A stretch of DNA of 64,000 nt, taken from the NCBI GenBank assembly GCA_030645915.1, contig JAUSNO010000038.1, forward strand, positions 186,001-250,000, given 5' to 3'. The stretch comes from Undibacterium sp. GTDB lineage: Bacteria > Pseudomonadota > Gammaproteobacteria > Burkholderiales > Burkholderiaceae_D. The position numbers and the translations under genes were made by a program. This document shows positions 44,996-53,093 of this stretch, one piece after another (position 1 is the first letter of the stretch; the number at the start of each line of letters is the position of its first letter). Under the pieces are notes generated by a model. It was given only the letters and a program-made list of their open reading frames with translations. It was not told the DNA's origin and did not search any database.

Positions 44996-46240
44996 ATGAA
45001 ACGTGTAGATGATTTCCGCCTCAAATTTGGCAAAAAAGAAATAGTACCTATCATTATCGGCGGCATGGGCGTAGATATTTCCACCGCCGAATTAGCGCTT
45101 GAAGCAGCCCGTCTGGGCGGCATTGGCCATCTCTCTGACGCCATGATGGAAGATGTGTCAGACCGTCGCTTTGATACCAGCTTTGTCAAAGAAAAAACCA
45201 AGCAGTACAAATACAACATTAACAATTCGGATAAAACCGACATCAAATTTGATCTTGGCCGTTTGGCAGAGGCCACCAAGAATCACGTTGGCAAGACCAT
45301 GGAAGCAAAGCGCGGCGACGGCTTAATTTTTGTCAACTGCATGGAAAAACTCACCATGAACGGCCCGCGTGAAACGCTGAAAGTACGCCTGGCATCTTCG
45401 CTTGATGCCGGCATTGACGGTATCACGCTGAGCGCCGGTTTGCATTTTGGTTCTTTCGGCCTGATGGAAGACCATCCGCGTTTTCGCGATGCCAAACTCG
45501 GCATCATCGTATCTTCGGTACGTGCCCTGCAGATTTTCTTGCGCAAAAATGCCAAACTCAATCGCCTGCCCGATTACATCATCGTTGAAGGCCCATTAGC
45601 CGGCGGCCATCTTGGCTTTGGCCTGGATTGGGCAAAATACGATCTGCAAACCATCGTCAATGAAATAGCCGCTTACCTGGCGGCTGAAAATCTCACGATT
45701 CCTTTGGTTGCCGCCGGCGGTATTTTTACCGGTAGCGATGCGGTATCTTTCCTTGAAAATGGCGCCTCTGCAGTACAGGTAGCGACGCGCTTCACGATCA
45801 CTAACGAATGTGGCTTGCCAACAGACGTCAAGCAGGAATATTTCAAAGCCAACGAAAGCGAAATCGAAGTCAATACCATTTCGCCTACCGGTTACCCGAT
45901 GCGCATGCTCTCGAACACACCGGCAATTGGCTCCGGCATTCGCCCAGGCTGTGAATCGTATGGCTATCTGCTCGATGGCAATGGCGGCTGTGCTTATATC
46001 AATTCGTACAACCGCGAAGTAGCGGCACATCCGGATGAGAAAAATATTGTGGTGATGGACAAAACCTGTCTGTGCACCCACATGCGCAACTTCAACTGCT
46101 GGACCTGCGGGCACTATACCTATCGACTGAAAGACACTACACGACAAAACCCGGACGGCACTTATCAGTTGCTGACTGCCGAGCACGTGTTCCGTGATTA
46201 CCAATTCAGCGTCGACAATCAGATCGCGTTACCTGCATAA
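44996..46240 (+). CDS. Nitronate monooxygenase
   Basis: An FMN-dependent TIM-barrel enzyme of the 2-nitropropane dioxygenase family that oxidises alkyl nitronates. VPIIIGGMGVDIS at the N-terminus, VEGPLAGGHLGF (FMN/substrate loop) and AAGGIFTGSDAVSFLENGASAVQVATRF are characteristic. Its 414 residues exceed many homologues because of a Cys-rich C-terminal segment (KTCLCTHMRNFNCWTCGHYTYR), which may bind a metal. It is a single-gene unit ending at a hairpin. Confidence 0.88.
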   Translation: MKRVDDFRLKFGKKEIVPIIIGGMGVDISTAELALEAARLGGIGHLSDAMMEDVSDRRFDTSFVKEKTKQYKYNINNSDKTDIKFDLGRLAEATKNHVGKTMEAKRGDGLIFVNCMEKLTMNGPRETLKVRLASSLDAGIDGITLSAGLHFGSFGLMEDHPRFRDAKLGIIVSSVRALQIFLRKNAKLNRLPDYIIVEGPLAGGHLGFGLDWAKYDLQTIVNEIAAYLAAENLTIPLVAAGGIFTGSDAVSFLENGASAVQVATRFTITNECGLPTDVKQEYFKANESEIEVNTISPTGYPMRMLSNTPAIGSGIRPGCESYGYLLDGNGGCAYINSYNREVAAHPDEKNIVVMDKTCLCTHMRNFNCWTCGHYTYRLKDTTRQNPDGTYQLLTAEHVFRDYQFSVDNQIALPA

Positions 46241-46249
46241 AGCCATTCA

Positions 46250-46278
46250 GGTGTGCCTCGTTTTTTGCGAGGCGCACC
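46250..46278 (+). terminator. Hairpin after nitronate monooxygenase gene
   Basis: GGTGTGCCTCG pairs with CGAGGCGCACC (one G-T pair) around a T-rich 7-nt loop, 9 bp after the stop. Confidence 0.7.
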
Positions 46279-46532
46279 AGGATGTGCATCGTCGTTCAGC
46301 ATCTTCAGATTTTTAGAACCTCCGCTTCATATTTTTTATTGGCTTTTACGCTCAGGCACAGGCGCAATCAGTAATAAATTGCTTCATCGCCAAACTTTAT
46401 TAATACTTTGCTACAGACAAGAATAAACGCGAACTTTTTTTCATTCGCATAGCCTAAGCATGCCTATTCATCTGCCTTCATTTTATGCCAGCGGCGATGA
46501 TGACAATTCACTGGCACGAGATAAAAACCATT

Positions 46533-48767
46533 ATGAAACTAATTCTCCCGATATGGGCCAGCCTATTCAGCCTATTCATGGCTGCCAGTCCGGCAATGGC
46601 TGGCTTTCAGGCTTACCGCCTGCATGACACTGCCGATGCCACCGAGTCCATCAAGCTCGATGGCAACCTCGACGACGCCGTCTGGCAAAAGGCGGCGCTG
46701 CACGACACGTTTTATCAGACCCAGCCATTTGACAAGGTCAAGGCCAAGGTCCGTACCGAAGTCAAAGTCGCCTACGACAAGGCCTATCTCTATGTCGGCG
46801 TAAAATCCTACGACCCCAATGCAGAGTTGATACGCGAGCCCTTTGCGCGACGCGACAAAATCAGCGCAGATCAAGACTTCTTAGGTCTGTTTATTGACCC
46901 TAGCGGTGCGCATAAATCGGCGCAGGTCATTTACCTCAATGCGCGCGGCGCGATCACCGATGGCGTCAATAGCGACACCAATGGCGATGACTTCTCACCC
47001 GATTTTGATTTTGACGTGGCAACCAGCCGCTTTGACGGCGGCTGGAGTGCCGAAGTGCGGATTCCGTTCTCATCGCTGGCCTATAACGCGGATCAGACCA
47101 CCCCCTGGAGCTTGCTGGTCATGCGCAACATGACGCGTGAACAGCGCTACCGCATGTATAGCGGCCAAGTGACCCGGGCGACCAACTGCAATCTGTGTTT
47201 TTCCGATCCGATTGAAGGCTTACACCATCTGCCATCGGGACTAAGCTGGGGAGCAACGCCGCAATTGGTAATGCGGCGCAATCGAGAAGACACTGCCGGT
47301 CGTCCTTCGCAGACAAAAAACAGCACCGACCTGAGCCTCGATGTCAAACTGCGGCCCAATTCTGCCACCACGATAGACGCCACCCTCAATCCTGATTTTT
47401 CACAAATTGAACTGGATGCCCCTCAACTATCGGGTAACACCCGTTTTGGTTTATTCGTCCAGGAAAAACGCCCGTTCTTTTTGGAAGGCGCAGATATCTT
47501 CCGCACCCCGATGAATGCCATCAGCACCCGCACTATTTCCAATCCGGATTGGGGTTTGCGGTATACACGTCGCGATGCCGATAAAGATCTCACCATACTC
47601 AGCAACCGCGATGCCGGTGGCGGTCTGGTGCAACTGCCGAATGCTTACGGCACAGAGTACGCCCTGCAGAATTTCACCTCACAGGCCACCGATGCACGCG
47701 CCAACTTTCGCTTGGGTGAACTGACCGTCGGCGGCATTTTGACTGACCGTAGCATCAGTGGCACAGGCGCGTATAACCGTGTGATCGGCCCTGATTTTGG
47801 CTGGCAAGTATCAGAAAACGAGCGCGTGCGCGGCCAGCTGCTCAGCAGCGCCACCACGGCGCAACCCGACGGCAAGGGCAATCTGATCCATGGCGCAATG
47901 ACCACTGGTTATGCCGCCTACCTGGACTGGTATCGTTCCAATGATCAGTGGGCGGTCTATGCGGTCTTGAACGATATCAGCAAGGATTTCAGATCCGACA
48001 ATGGTTTTTTCTCGCAAGTGGGGTACCGCAGTATCGCCAGCGATGTCAGCAAGAAGCAAGGCAAGACCGGTATCTGGAACGAATTCAATTTCACCCTGCA
48101 TGTAGAGCGTAAATTGGATCACGAAGGCAATGTCATCGGCAGCGACTACTCGCCGGGCGTATGGATGGCCGGCCCCTATGATAGTGAAATGGCCTTCAGC
48201 ATCGCCCCGAGCAATAGCAGCCGGGTAGAACGCAATGGTGCGCTGTTTCACACCGCACTGGTGCGCGCCAGTTTCAATATCAGGCCCAGCCAGATCTTTG
48301 CGCGCTTGACTGGCGAGATGTCTTATGGTGACACGATCGATGTAGCGTCATCACGCCTGGGCAAAGGCGGCGCTGTGACCTTAAGTGCGCGCATCCGCCC
48401 GTTTGACCGGTTTGAATTAGAGCCCAATTACGCCACCAGCTGGGTCGATGGCATCAACGGGCCGGAAGCAGGCCAGCGTCTGTATACCGAGCAGGCCTTG
48501 CAAGTGAATGGCATTGTGCACTTCAGCCGCAAAGATACCCTGCGCGCGATACTGCAGCATGCGCATACCTCGCGCAATGTGGCGCTATATTCCATGCCCG
48601 TTGCGGCCAGCAGCAAGCGTAATATCGGCTCGCTGGTCTTTACCCACACCGCAGGTTTAGGGACAGCCGCATTTATTGGCATTACCATGTCAAATACCGA
48701 CACACCGGGTTACGCATTAAAGCGTCGTCAAAGCGAAATATTTACCAAGTTATCCTGGCAAATTTAG
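46533..48767 (+). CDS. Outer-membrane protein with CBM9-like domain (DUF5916 type)
   Basis: A secreted, probably outer-membrane beta-barrel protein. A signal peptide (MKLILPIWASLFSLFMAASPAMA) directs export; I start at this Met (46533), although the frame is open 16 codons upstream. Residues about 30-220 resemble a family 9 carbohydrate-binding-like domain (IKLDGNLDDAVWQKA, LYVGVKSYDPN, FSPDFDFDVATSRFDGGWSAEVRIPFSSL). The rest is beta-rich with alternating aromatic residues, ending at WQI as barrels often do. The substrate is unknown. It stands alone before a large shared hairpin. Confidence 0.78.
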   Translation: MKLILPIWASLFSLFMAASPAMAGFQAYRLHDTADATESIKLDGNLDDAVWQKAALHDTFYQTQPFDKVKAKVRTEVKVAYDKAYLYVGVKSYDPNAELIREPFARRDKISADQDFLGLFIDPSGAHKSAQVIYLNARGAITDGVNSDTNGDDFSPDFDFDVATSRFDGGWSAEVRIPFSSLAYNADQTTPWSLLVMRNMTREQRYRMYSGQVTRATNCNLCFSDPIEGLHHLPSGLSWGATPQLVMRRNREDTAGRPSQTKNSTDLSLDVKLRPNSATTIDATLNPDFSQIELDAPQLSGNTRFGLFVQEKRPFFLEGADIFRTPMNAISTRTISNPDWGLRYTRRDADKDLTILSNRDAGGGLVQLPNAYGTEYALQNFTSQATDARANFRLGELTVGGILTDRSISGTGAYNRVIGPDFGWQVSENERVRGQLLSSATTAQPDGKGNLIHGAMTTGYAAYLDWYRSNDQWAVYAVLNDISKDFRSDNGFFSQVGYRSIASDVSKKQGKTGIWNEFNFTLHVERKLDHEGNVIGSDYSPGVWMAGPYDSEMAFSIAPSNSSRVERNGALFHTALVRASFNIRPSQIFARLTGEMSYGDTIDVASSRLGKGGAVTLSARIRPFDRFELEPNYATSWVDGINGPEAGQRLYTEQALQVNGIVHFSRKDTLRAILQHAHTSRNVALYSMPVAASSKRNIGSLVFTHTAGLGTAAFIGITMSNTDTPGYALKRRQSEIFTKLSWQI

Positions 48768-48770
48768 TCC

Positions 48771-48830
48771 ACGCACTGTTCATGCGCCTTCTGGCAGCAT
48801 TTCATGCCAGAAGGCGCATGAACAGTGCGT
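48771..48830. terminator. Perfect 26-bp hairpin between convergent genes
   Basis: Arms at 48771-48796 and 48805-48830 are exact reverse complements, separated by an 8-nt loop. It starts 3 bp after the stop of the DUF5916-type gene and precedes the end of cydX on the other strand, so it can terminate both. No long T run follows, and the arm is longer than a usual terminator. Confidence 0.75.
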
Positions 48831-48851
48831 CTCTGTTTTAAAAATTCAGAT

Positions 48852-49022
48852 TCACTCTTTCATTTTGCTATTAATATAATCCTGCCGCGCTTGTTCAAAG
48901 CGATCTTGCGTCGCCGCCTCGTCGCGCTCGCCAAAGGCGTAATTCGCCTCCAGCCACATCACGTTGATGATGCCGAACGCCAGCGCCAGGCCTATGCCTA
49001 AAATCCAGTTGAAGTACCACAT
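48852..49022 (-). CDS. cydX: Cytochrome bd oxidase small subunit CydX
   Basis: A small inner-membrane subunit that stabilises the cytochrome bd haems. The N-terminus MWYFNWILGIGLALAFGII closely matches E. coli CydX (MWYFAWILG...), followed by a charged tail longer than usual (about 56 residues in total). I place the start at 49022, after a GGA-type ribosome-binding site. The frame also continues upstream to a TTG at 49133, 14 bp after cydB, which would add another membrane segment; see findings. Confidence 0.85.
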   Translation of the reverse strand: MWYFNWILGIGLALAFGIINVMWLEANYAFGERDEAATQDRFEQARQDYINSKMKE

Positions 49023-49146
49023 GTGTTGTCCATTTCCAAAGATTAGAAATTCAATTATCGGGATGCAGACCAAGGCGCAAACCGCAGCAATACACCAGTA
49101 TTGCGAGGATTTGTAACGATGGTATGCGCCCAAGAATTGGATTTCA

Positions 49147-50289
49147 TTAATACGCAGAATGCTCGTTCGCTTTTATATGCGCCTCATCCACCTTGCCACG
49201 CATTACCCGATATATCCATCCGGTGTACAAAATGATGATGGGCAAAAAGAACACCACCACCCAAAACATAATCCCCAGGCTTTTGTGGCTCGCCACCACA
49301 TCCCAGGCCGTCAGGCTGCTATTCGGATCTAAACTTGATGGCATCACGAACGGAAACATCGATGCGCCCGCTGTCAGGATCACGCTCGCCACAGCCAGGC
49401 CGCTAGACATGAAGGCTGCAACCGGCTGCTTTTTCAAGGTGAACAAAGCGCACAAAAACGCGCCGGCGAAACCGCCAGCCGGCAACGCCCACATGGCAGG
49501 CCAGCGCGCGTAGTTGTCCATCCAGGCACCGCGCACGCGCTCTACGGTTTTGACTACCGGCATGAAAGCGCTATTCACATCCGGCATCGAAATAATCCTG
49601 AAACCATCGATACCCAGCTTCACCCACACACCACCCAGGCCAAACGCAATCACGGTCACCAGCGCGGCGATCATCGCTGCCCTGCCCGCCCTTTGCGCGA
49701 CGATGCCATCGGTCTTGGTAACCAGGAAGGCAGCACCATGCATGGTCAGCATCGCCACGCTGAGCACGCCCGCCAGCAAACCGAACGGATTGAGCAAACC
49801 CAGGAAGCCGCCTAGGTATTCCAGCCGCATCGTATCGTCATAATGGAAAGGCACGCCGAGCAGCAAATTGCCAAATGCCACGCCAAAAATCAGCGGCGGG
49901 ACAACACCACCGACAAACAACAGACTATCCCAGGTAGAGCGCCAGCGTGTGTCAGCCACCTTGCTGCGGTAATCAAATCCCACCGGCCTGAAGAACAAGG
50001 AAAACAGCAGTAACATCAGCGCCACATAAAAGCCGGAAAACGCCGCCGCATACGCCAGCGGCCATGCCGCAAACAGTGCACCGCCGGCAGTAATAAACCA
50101 GGTCTGATTGCCTTCCCAGGTCGGCCCGATAGAATTGAGCATGATGCGCCGCTCGACATCGGTCTTGCCGACAAACGGCAGCAAGATGCCGACACCAAAA
50201 TCAAAGCCATCCATCAAAGCAAAGCCGATCAACAGCACGCCAACAAAGACCCACCAGATCATTTTTAAGGTTACATAATCGAATAACAT
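49147..50289 (-). CDS. cydB: Cytochrome bd ubiquinol oxidase subunit II
   Basis: The second integral-membrane subunit of cytochrome bd oxidase. It begins MLFDYVTLKMIWWVFVGVLLIGFALMDGFDFGVG, the canonical CydB start, and has about eight or nine hydrophobic segments. GPTWEGNQTWFI is a conserved loop. It has 380 residues and follows cydA by 9 bp. Confidence 0.97.
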   Translation of the reverse strand: MLFDYVTLKMIWWVFVGVLLIGFALMDGFDFGVGILLPFVGKTDVERRIMLNSIGPTWEGNQTWFITAGGALFAAWPLAYAAAFSGFYVALMLLLFSLFFRPVGFDYRSKVADTRWRSTWDSLLFVGGVVPPLIFGVAFGNLLLGVPFHYDDTMRLEYLGGFLGLLNPFGLLAGVLSVAMLTMHGAAFLVTKTDGIVAQRAGRAAMIAALVTVIAFGLGGVWVKLGIDGFRIISMPDVNSAFMPVVKTVERVRGAWMDNYARWPAMWALPAGGFAGAFLCALFTLKKQPVAAFMSSGLAVASVILTAGASMFPFVMPSSLDPNSSLTAWDVVASHKSLGIMFWVVVFFLPIIILYTGWIYRVMRGKVDEAHIKANEHSAY

Positions 50290-50298
50290 GATGGCTCC

Positions 50299-51885
50299 TT
50301 AGTCGGTTGAAATTCGGCTGGCGGGCGCCGTTGCCATTTGTTCAAAATGATATTTACCGGTATGCAGGCTGCTAGGGCCAAGGCGCGCATATTTGAACAT
50401 CAGGTACAGCTCTACCACCAGCAGCATGGTGTAGAAACCCATAAACCCCGCAAGGCTAAAATACAGATCGTTCACCTGCAGGGTCGACGCTGACAAATGT
50501 GTCGGCAGCACGCCAGAAATCGTCCACGGCTGGCGGCCATATTCCGCCACGATCCAGCCGGTTTCTATCGCCACCCACGGCAACGGAATGCTGAACAGGG
50601 CCAGCTTGAGCAACCAGCGATGCCGGGCCAGACGGCGGCGTATCAGGAAGTAAAATGACACGCTAAAAATAAACAGGAACAGCACGCCCAAGCCCACCAT
50701 CAGCCGAAAGCCCAGAAACAGCGGCGCTACCTTGGGGATGGAATCATTGGTCGCTTTAGTAATCTGCTCTGGCGTGGCATCGATCACATTGGGTGCGTAT
50801 TTTTTCAGCAGAAGGCCGTAACCCAAATCGTTTTTTAGATCATTGAAAGCGGCGCGCGCCTCCGGCGATTTATCACCGGATTTCAGACGCGACAATGCGG
50901 CATACGCCTGCATGCCCCTGATGATACGCTCGCGGTTTTGTAGCTTCAGGTCCTTGATGCCGGTAACCTTGGTATCGGTAGAACGGGTGGCAATCAGGCC
51001 CATCAGGTAAGGGATTTTGATCGCGTAATCAGTGCGCTCGGCTTTGTCGTCAGGCAGGCCGATCACCGTGAACGCGGCGGGTGCCGGCTCGGTCTCCCAC
51101 TCGGCCTCAATCGCTGCCAGTTTCACCTTATTCACCTCGCCTGCGGTGTAGCCAGATTCATCCCCGAGCACAATCACCGACAAGGTCGATGCCAGGCCAA
51201 ACGCCGCGGCAATCGCAAACGAGCGCAAAGCAAACGCGGTATCACGCGCCTTCAGCAAATAATACGACGACACGCCCAGCACGAACATCGACGCCGCCAC
51301 ATAACCAGAGGCCACCGTATGCACAAACTTGACCTGCGCCACCGGGTTAAAAATCACCTGAGAGATACTCACCAGCTCCATGCGCATGGTTTCAAAATTG
51401 AATTCGGCACCGACAGGGTTATTCATCCAGCCATTCGCGATCAAGATCCACAAGGCCGATAAATTCGAGCCCAGCGCCACCAGGAAAGTAACACCCAGAT
51501 GTGCCTGCTTGGACAATCTATTCCAGCCAAAAAACATCAGCCCGACAAAGCTCGATTCGAGAAAAAACGCCATCATCCCCTCGATCGCCAGCGGCGTGCC
51601 AAAGATATCGCCGACGTAATGCGAGTAATACGACCAGTTGGTACCGAACTGAAATTCAAGCGTGATGCCGGTGGTCACGCCCATGGCAAAATTAATCGCA
51701 AACAGTTTGCCCCAGAACTTGGTCATGTCGCGATACACCTCGCGCCCCGTCATCACATAGACCGATTCCATGATGACCAAAATCCACGACAAACCCAGCG
51801 TGAGCGGAACAAACAAAAAGTGATACATCGCCGTCGCCGCAAACTGCAGCCGCGACAGGTTGACGACTTCTTCAATCGGAGCCAT
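50299..51885 (-). CDS. cydA: Cytochrome bd ubiquinol oxidase subunit I
   Basis: The haem-bearing quinol-oxidising subunit. The GRQPW motif is intact, and the long Q-loop of the E. coli type is present (GDESGYTAGEVNKVKLAAIE through LGYGLLLKKYAPNV), which argues for a true bd oxidase rather than a cyanide-insensitive CIO. I start at the ATG at 51885 (MAPIEEVVNLSRLQFAATAMYHF). The open frame runs 33 codons further, but that part lies in an R2 repeat. It overlaps the end of cydP by 14 bp. Confidence 0.95.
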   Translation of the reverse strand: MAPIEEVVNLSRLQFAATAMYHFLFVPLTLGLSWILVIMESVYVMTGREVYRDMTKFWGKLFAINFAMGVTTGITLEFQFGTNWSYYSHYVGDIFGTPLAIEGMMAFFLESSFVGLMFFGWNRLSKQAHLGVTFLVALGSNLSALWILIANGWMNNPVGAEFNFETMRMELVSISQVIFNPVAQVKFVHTVASGYVAASMFVLGVSSYYLLKARDTAFALRSFAIAAAFGLASTLSVIVLGDESGYTAGEVNKVKLAAIEAEWETEPAPAAFTVIGLPDDKAERTDYAIKIPYLMGLIATRSTDTKVTGIKDLKLQNRERIIRGMQAYAALSRLKSGDKSPEARAAFNDLKNDLGYGLLLKKYAPNVIDATPEQITKATNDSIPKVAPLFLGFRLMVGLGVLFLFIFSVSFYFLIRRRLARHRWLLKLALFSIPLPWVAIETGWIVAEYGRQPWTISGVLPTHLSASTLQVNDLYFSLAGFMGFYTMLLVVELYLMFKYARLGPSSLHTGKYHFEQMATAPASRISTD

Positions 51886-52231
51886 GAGGTGCCTTAAAGG
51901 TAAAAGTTGAAAATTGGCTAGCAAGGGTGCGCCATGCGCACCGCTCAACATCGATAATTTGTTCTGCAAACATCTGGTGCGCATGGCGCACCCTACTCAA
52001 TGCAGCAGGTTTAGTTGGCGTTGAAGCCGGCGGATTAGGTGACAGCAAATGCTGCTCGACTACAGGCGTGGGCAAGGCCATGTGCCTGGTTTGCGGATGC
52101 GAGAAAAATAGTTTCCACAGGAAAAACAGCAACGCCACTTTAATGACCAGCACCAATGCAATCTCGATCCATAGCGGTAAACCGGTACGCGCCGTTTTAG
52201 TGAAGAGCGCCCAGCGCTTAAGGTCTGGCAT
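51872..52231 (-). CDS. cydP: Cytochrome bd accessory protein CydP with repeat-derived tail
   Basis: A single-span small protein found upstream of cydA in many proteobacteria. The core GLPLWIEIALVLVIKVALLFFLWKLFFSHPQ..MALPTP is the CydP family signature, with the membrane segment at about residues 20-40. After about residue 68 the reading frame enters an R2 inverted repeat (51924-51995), which encodes the remaining Arg/His-rich tail until the stop 14 bp inside cydA. Usual CydP proteins are shorter, so the tail appears to be acquired. Confidence 0.78.
   Translation of the reverse strand: MPDLKRWALFTKTARTGLPLWIEIALVLVIKVALLFFLWKLFFSHPQTRHMALPTPVVEQHLLSPNPPASTPTKPAALSRVRHAHQMFAEQIIDVERCAWRTLASQFSTFTFKAPHGSD
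51924..51995. repeat. Inverted repeat, family R2 copy 1
   Basis: Left arm AGGGTGCGCCATGCGCACC and right arm GGTGCGCATGGCGCACCCT flank about 33 bp. The same arms occur at 54622-54713. This copy lies within the cydP reading frame just upstream of cydA. Confidence 0.85.
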
Positions 52232-52233
52232 CG

Positions 52234-52839
52234 CTAGCTCTTGTCGCTGAGTTGATCAAGCTCTGCCTGCATGGCCGCGGCCTCTTTGTCGCTACCGGCA
52301 AAGCGGAACTTATCGCGAAAATCGAGCAACTTGCCGACCTTGGAACCCATCTTCATCAAGGAAGCCAAAGTCTCGGGCGACAGCCTTTGCACGTCGTCAA
52401 ACCACGAGGTCGACAGCTCAATCAATTGGTACATCTCCCGCATACGCTCTTGCGCCAGACGGTCGGCTTCAGAAGCCGGGCTCTCCAGCAAGGCATCGCG
52501 CAGCATCGACAAAGTAGGCTCAATCTCGCGCCGGCGTCGTTCTTCCAGCAAAGCCTTAAAAATATCCCAGATATCCTTAGGCGGCTCAAAATACTCACGC
52601 CGGTCACCCGGTTTATGCATCAGCTTCACCAGACGCCACGCCTGCAACTCCTTCAAGCCCATGCTCACATTAGAACGCGAGAACGACAGATGCTCGGCAA
52701 TCTCATCCGCATTCAAGGGTTTGCCCAGTACATACAACAGGGCATACATCTGCCCCACCGTGCGATTAATCCCCCAGCGACTCCCCATCTCTCCAAAGTG
52801 AAGGATAAAACGCTGCATTAAAGGGCTAAGAGTATCCAT
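52234..52839 (-). CDS. GbsR/MarR-family transcriptional regulator
   Basis: A winged-helix regulator of 201 residues. The HTH part is at about residues 25-90 (GINRTVGQMYALLYVLGKPLNADEIAEHLSFSRSNVSMGLKELQAWRLVK), followed by the beta wing (HKPGDRREYFEPP) and a helical dimerisation region. It is immediately upstream of cydP-cydA-cydB (3 bp), so it probably controls the bd oxidase operon and itself. The signal it senses is unknown. Confidence 0.88.
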   Translation of the reverse strand: MDTLSPLMQRFILHFGEMGSRWGINRTVGQMYALLYVLGKPLNADEIAEHLSFSRSNVSMGLKELQAWRLVKLMHKPGDRREYFEPPKDIWDIFKALLEERRRREIEPTLSMLRDALLESPASEADRLAQERMREMYQLIELSTSWFDDVQRLSPETLASLMKMGSKVGKLLDFRDKFRFAGSDKEAAAMQAELDQLSDKS

Positions 52840-53093
52840 GGTTTTGTGATTTTCTTGATCTGGGTTATTGAATTTTCAGGAATTACTGAAATTATAGAAG
52901 GTTTAGGAAAGTCTTGCTGACTGCGACAAACCACATATTAATTTTACAAGTGGATTACAAAAATTGCTTTTTAGATAAATGCAAAAATGACAGCAAATTC
53001 AGGTATAGTTCTTTGAAAAAACTCTCTTTAATGCAGTTTTTTTGATTTTATCGTTATGTTTTTTCGCTTATCAATCAATATTGAGATTAATTT

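Noticed and set aside
45596-46204. 202-codon minus-strand frame
   Set aside because: Antisense to the nitronate monooxygenase; no independent signals.
52252-52821. 189- and 176-codon plus-strand frames
   Set aside because: Both are antisense shadows of the GbsR-like regulator.
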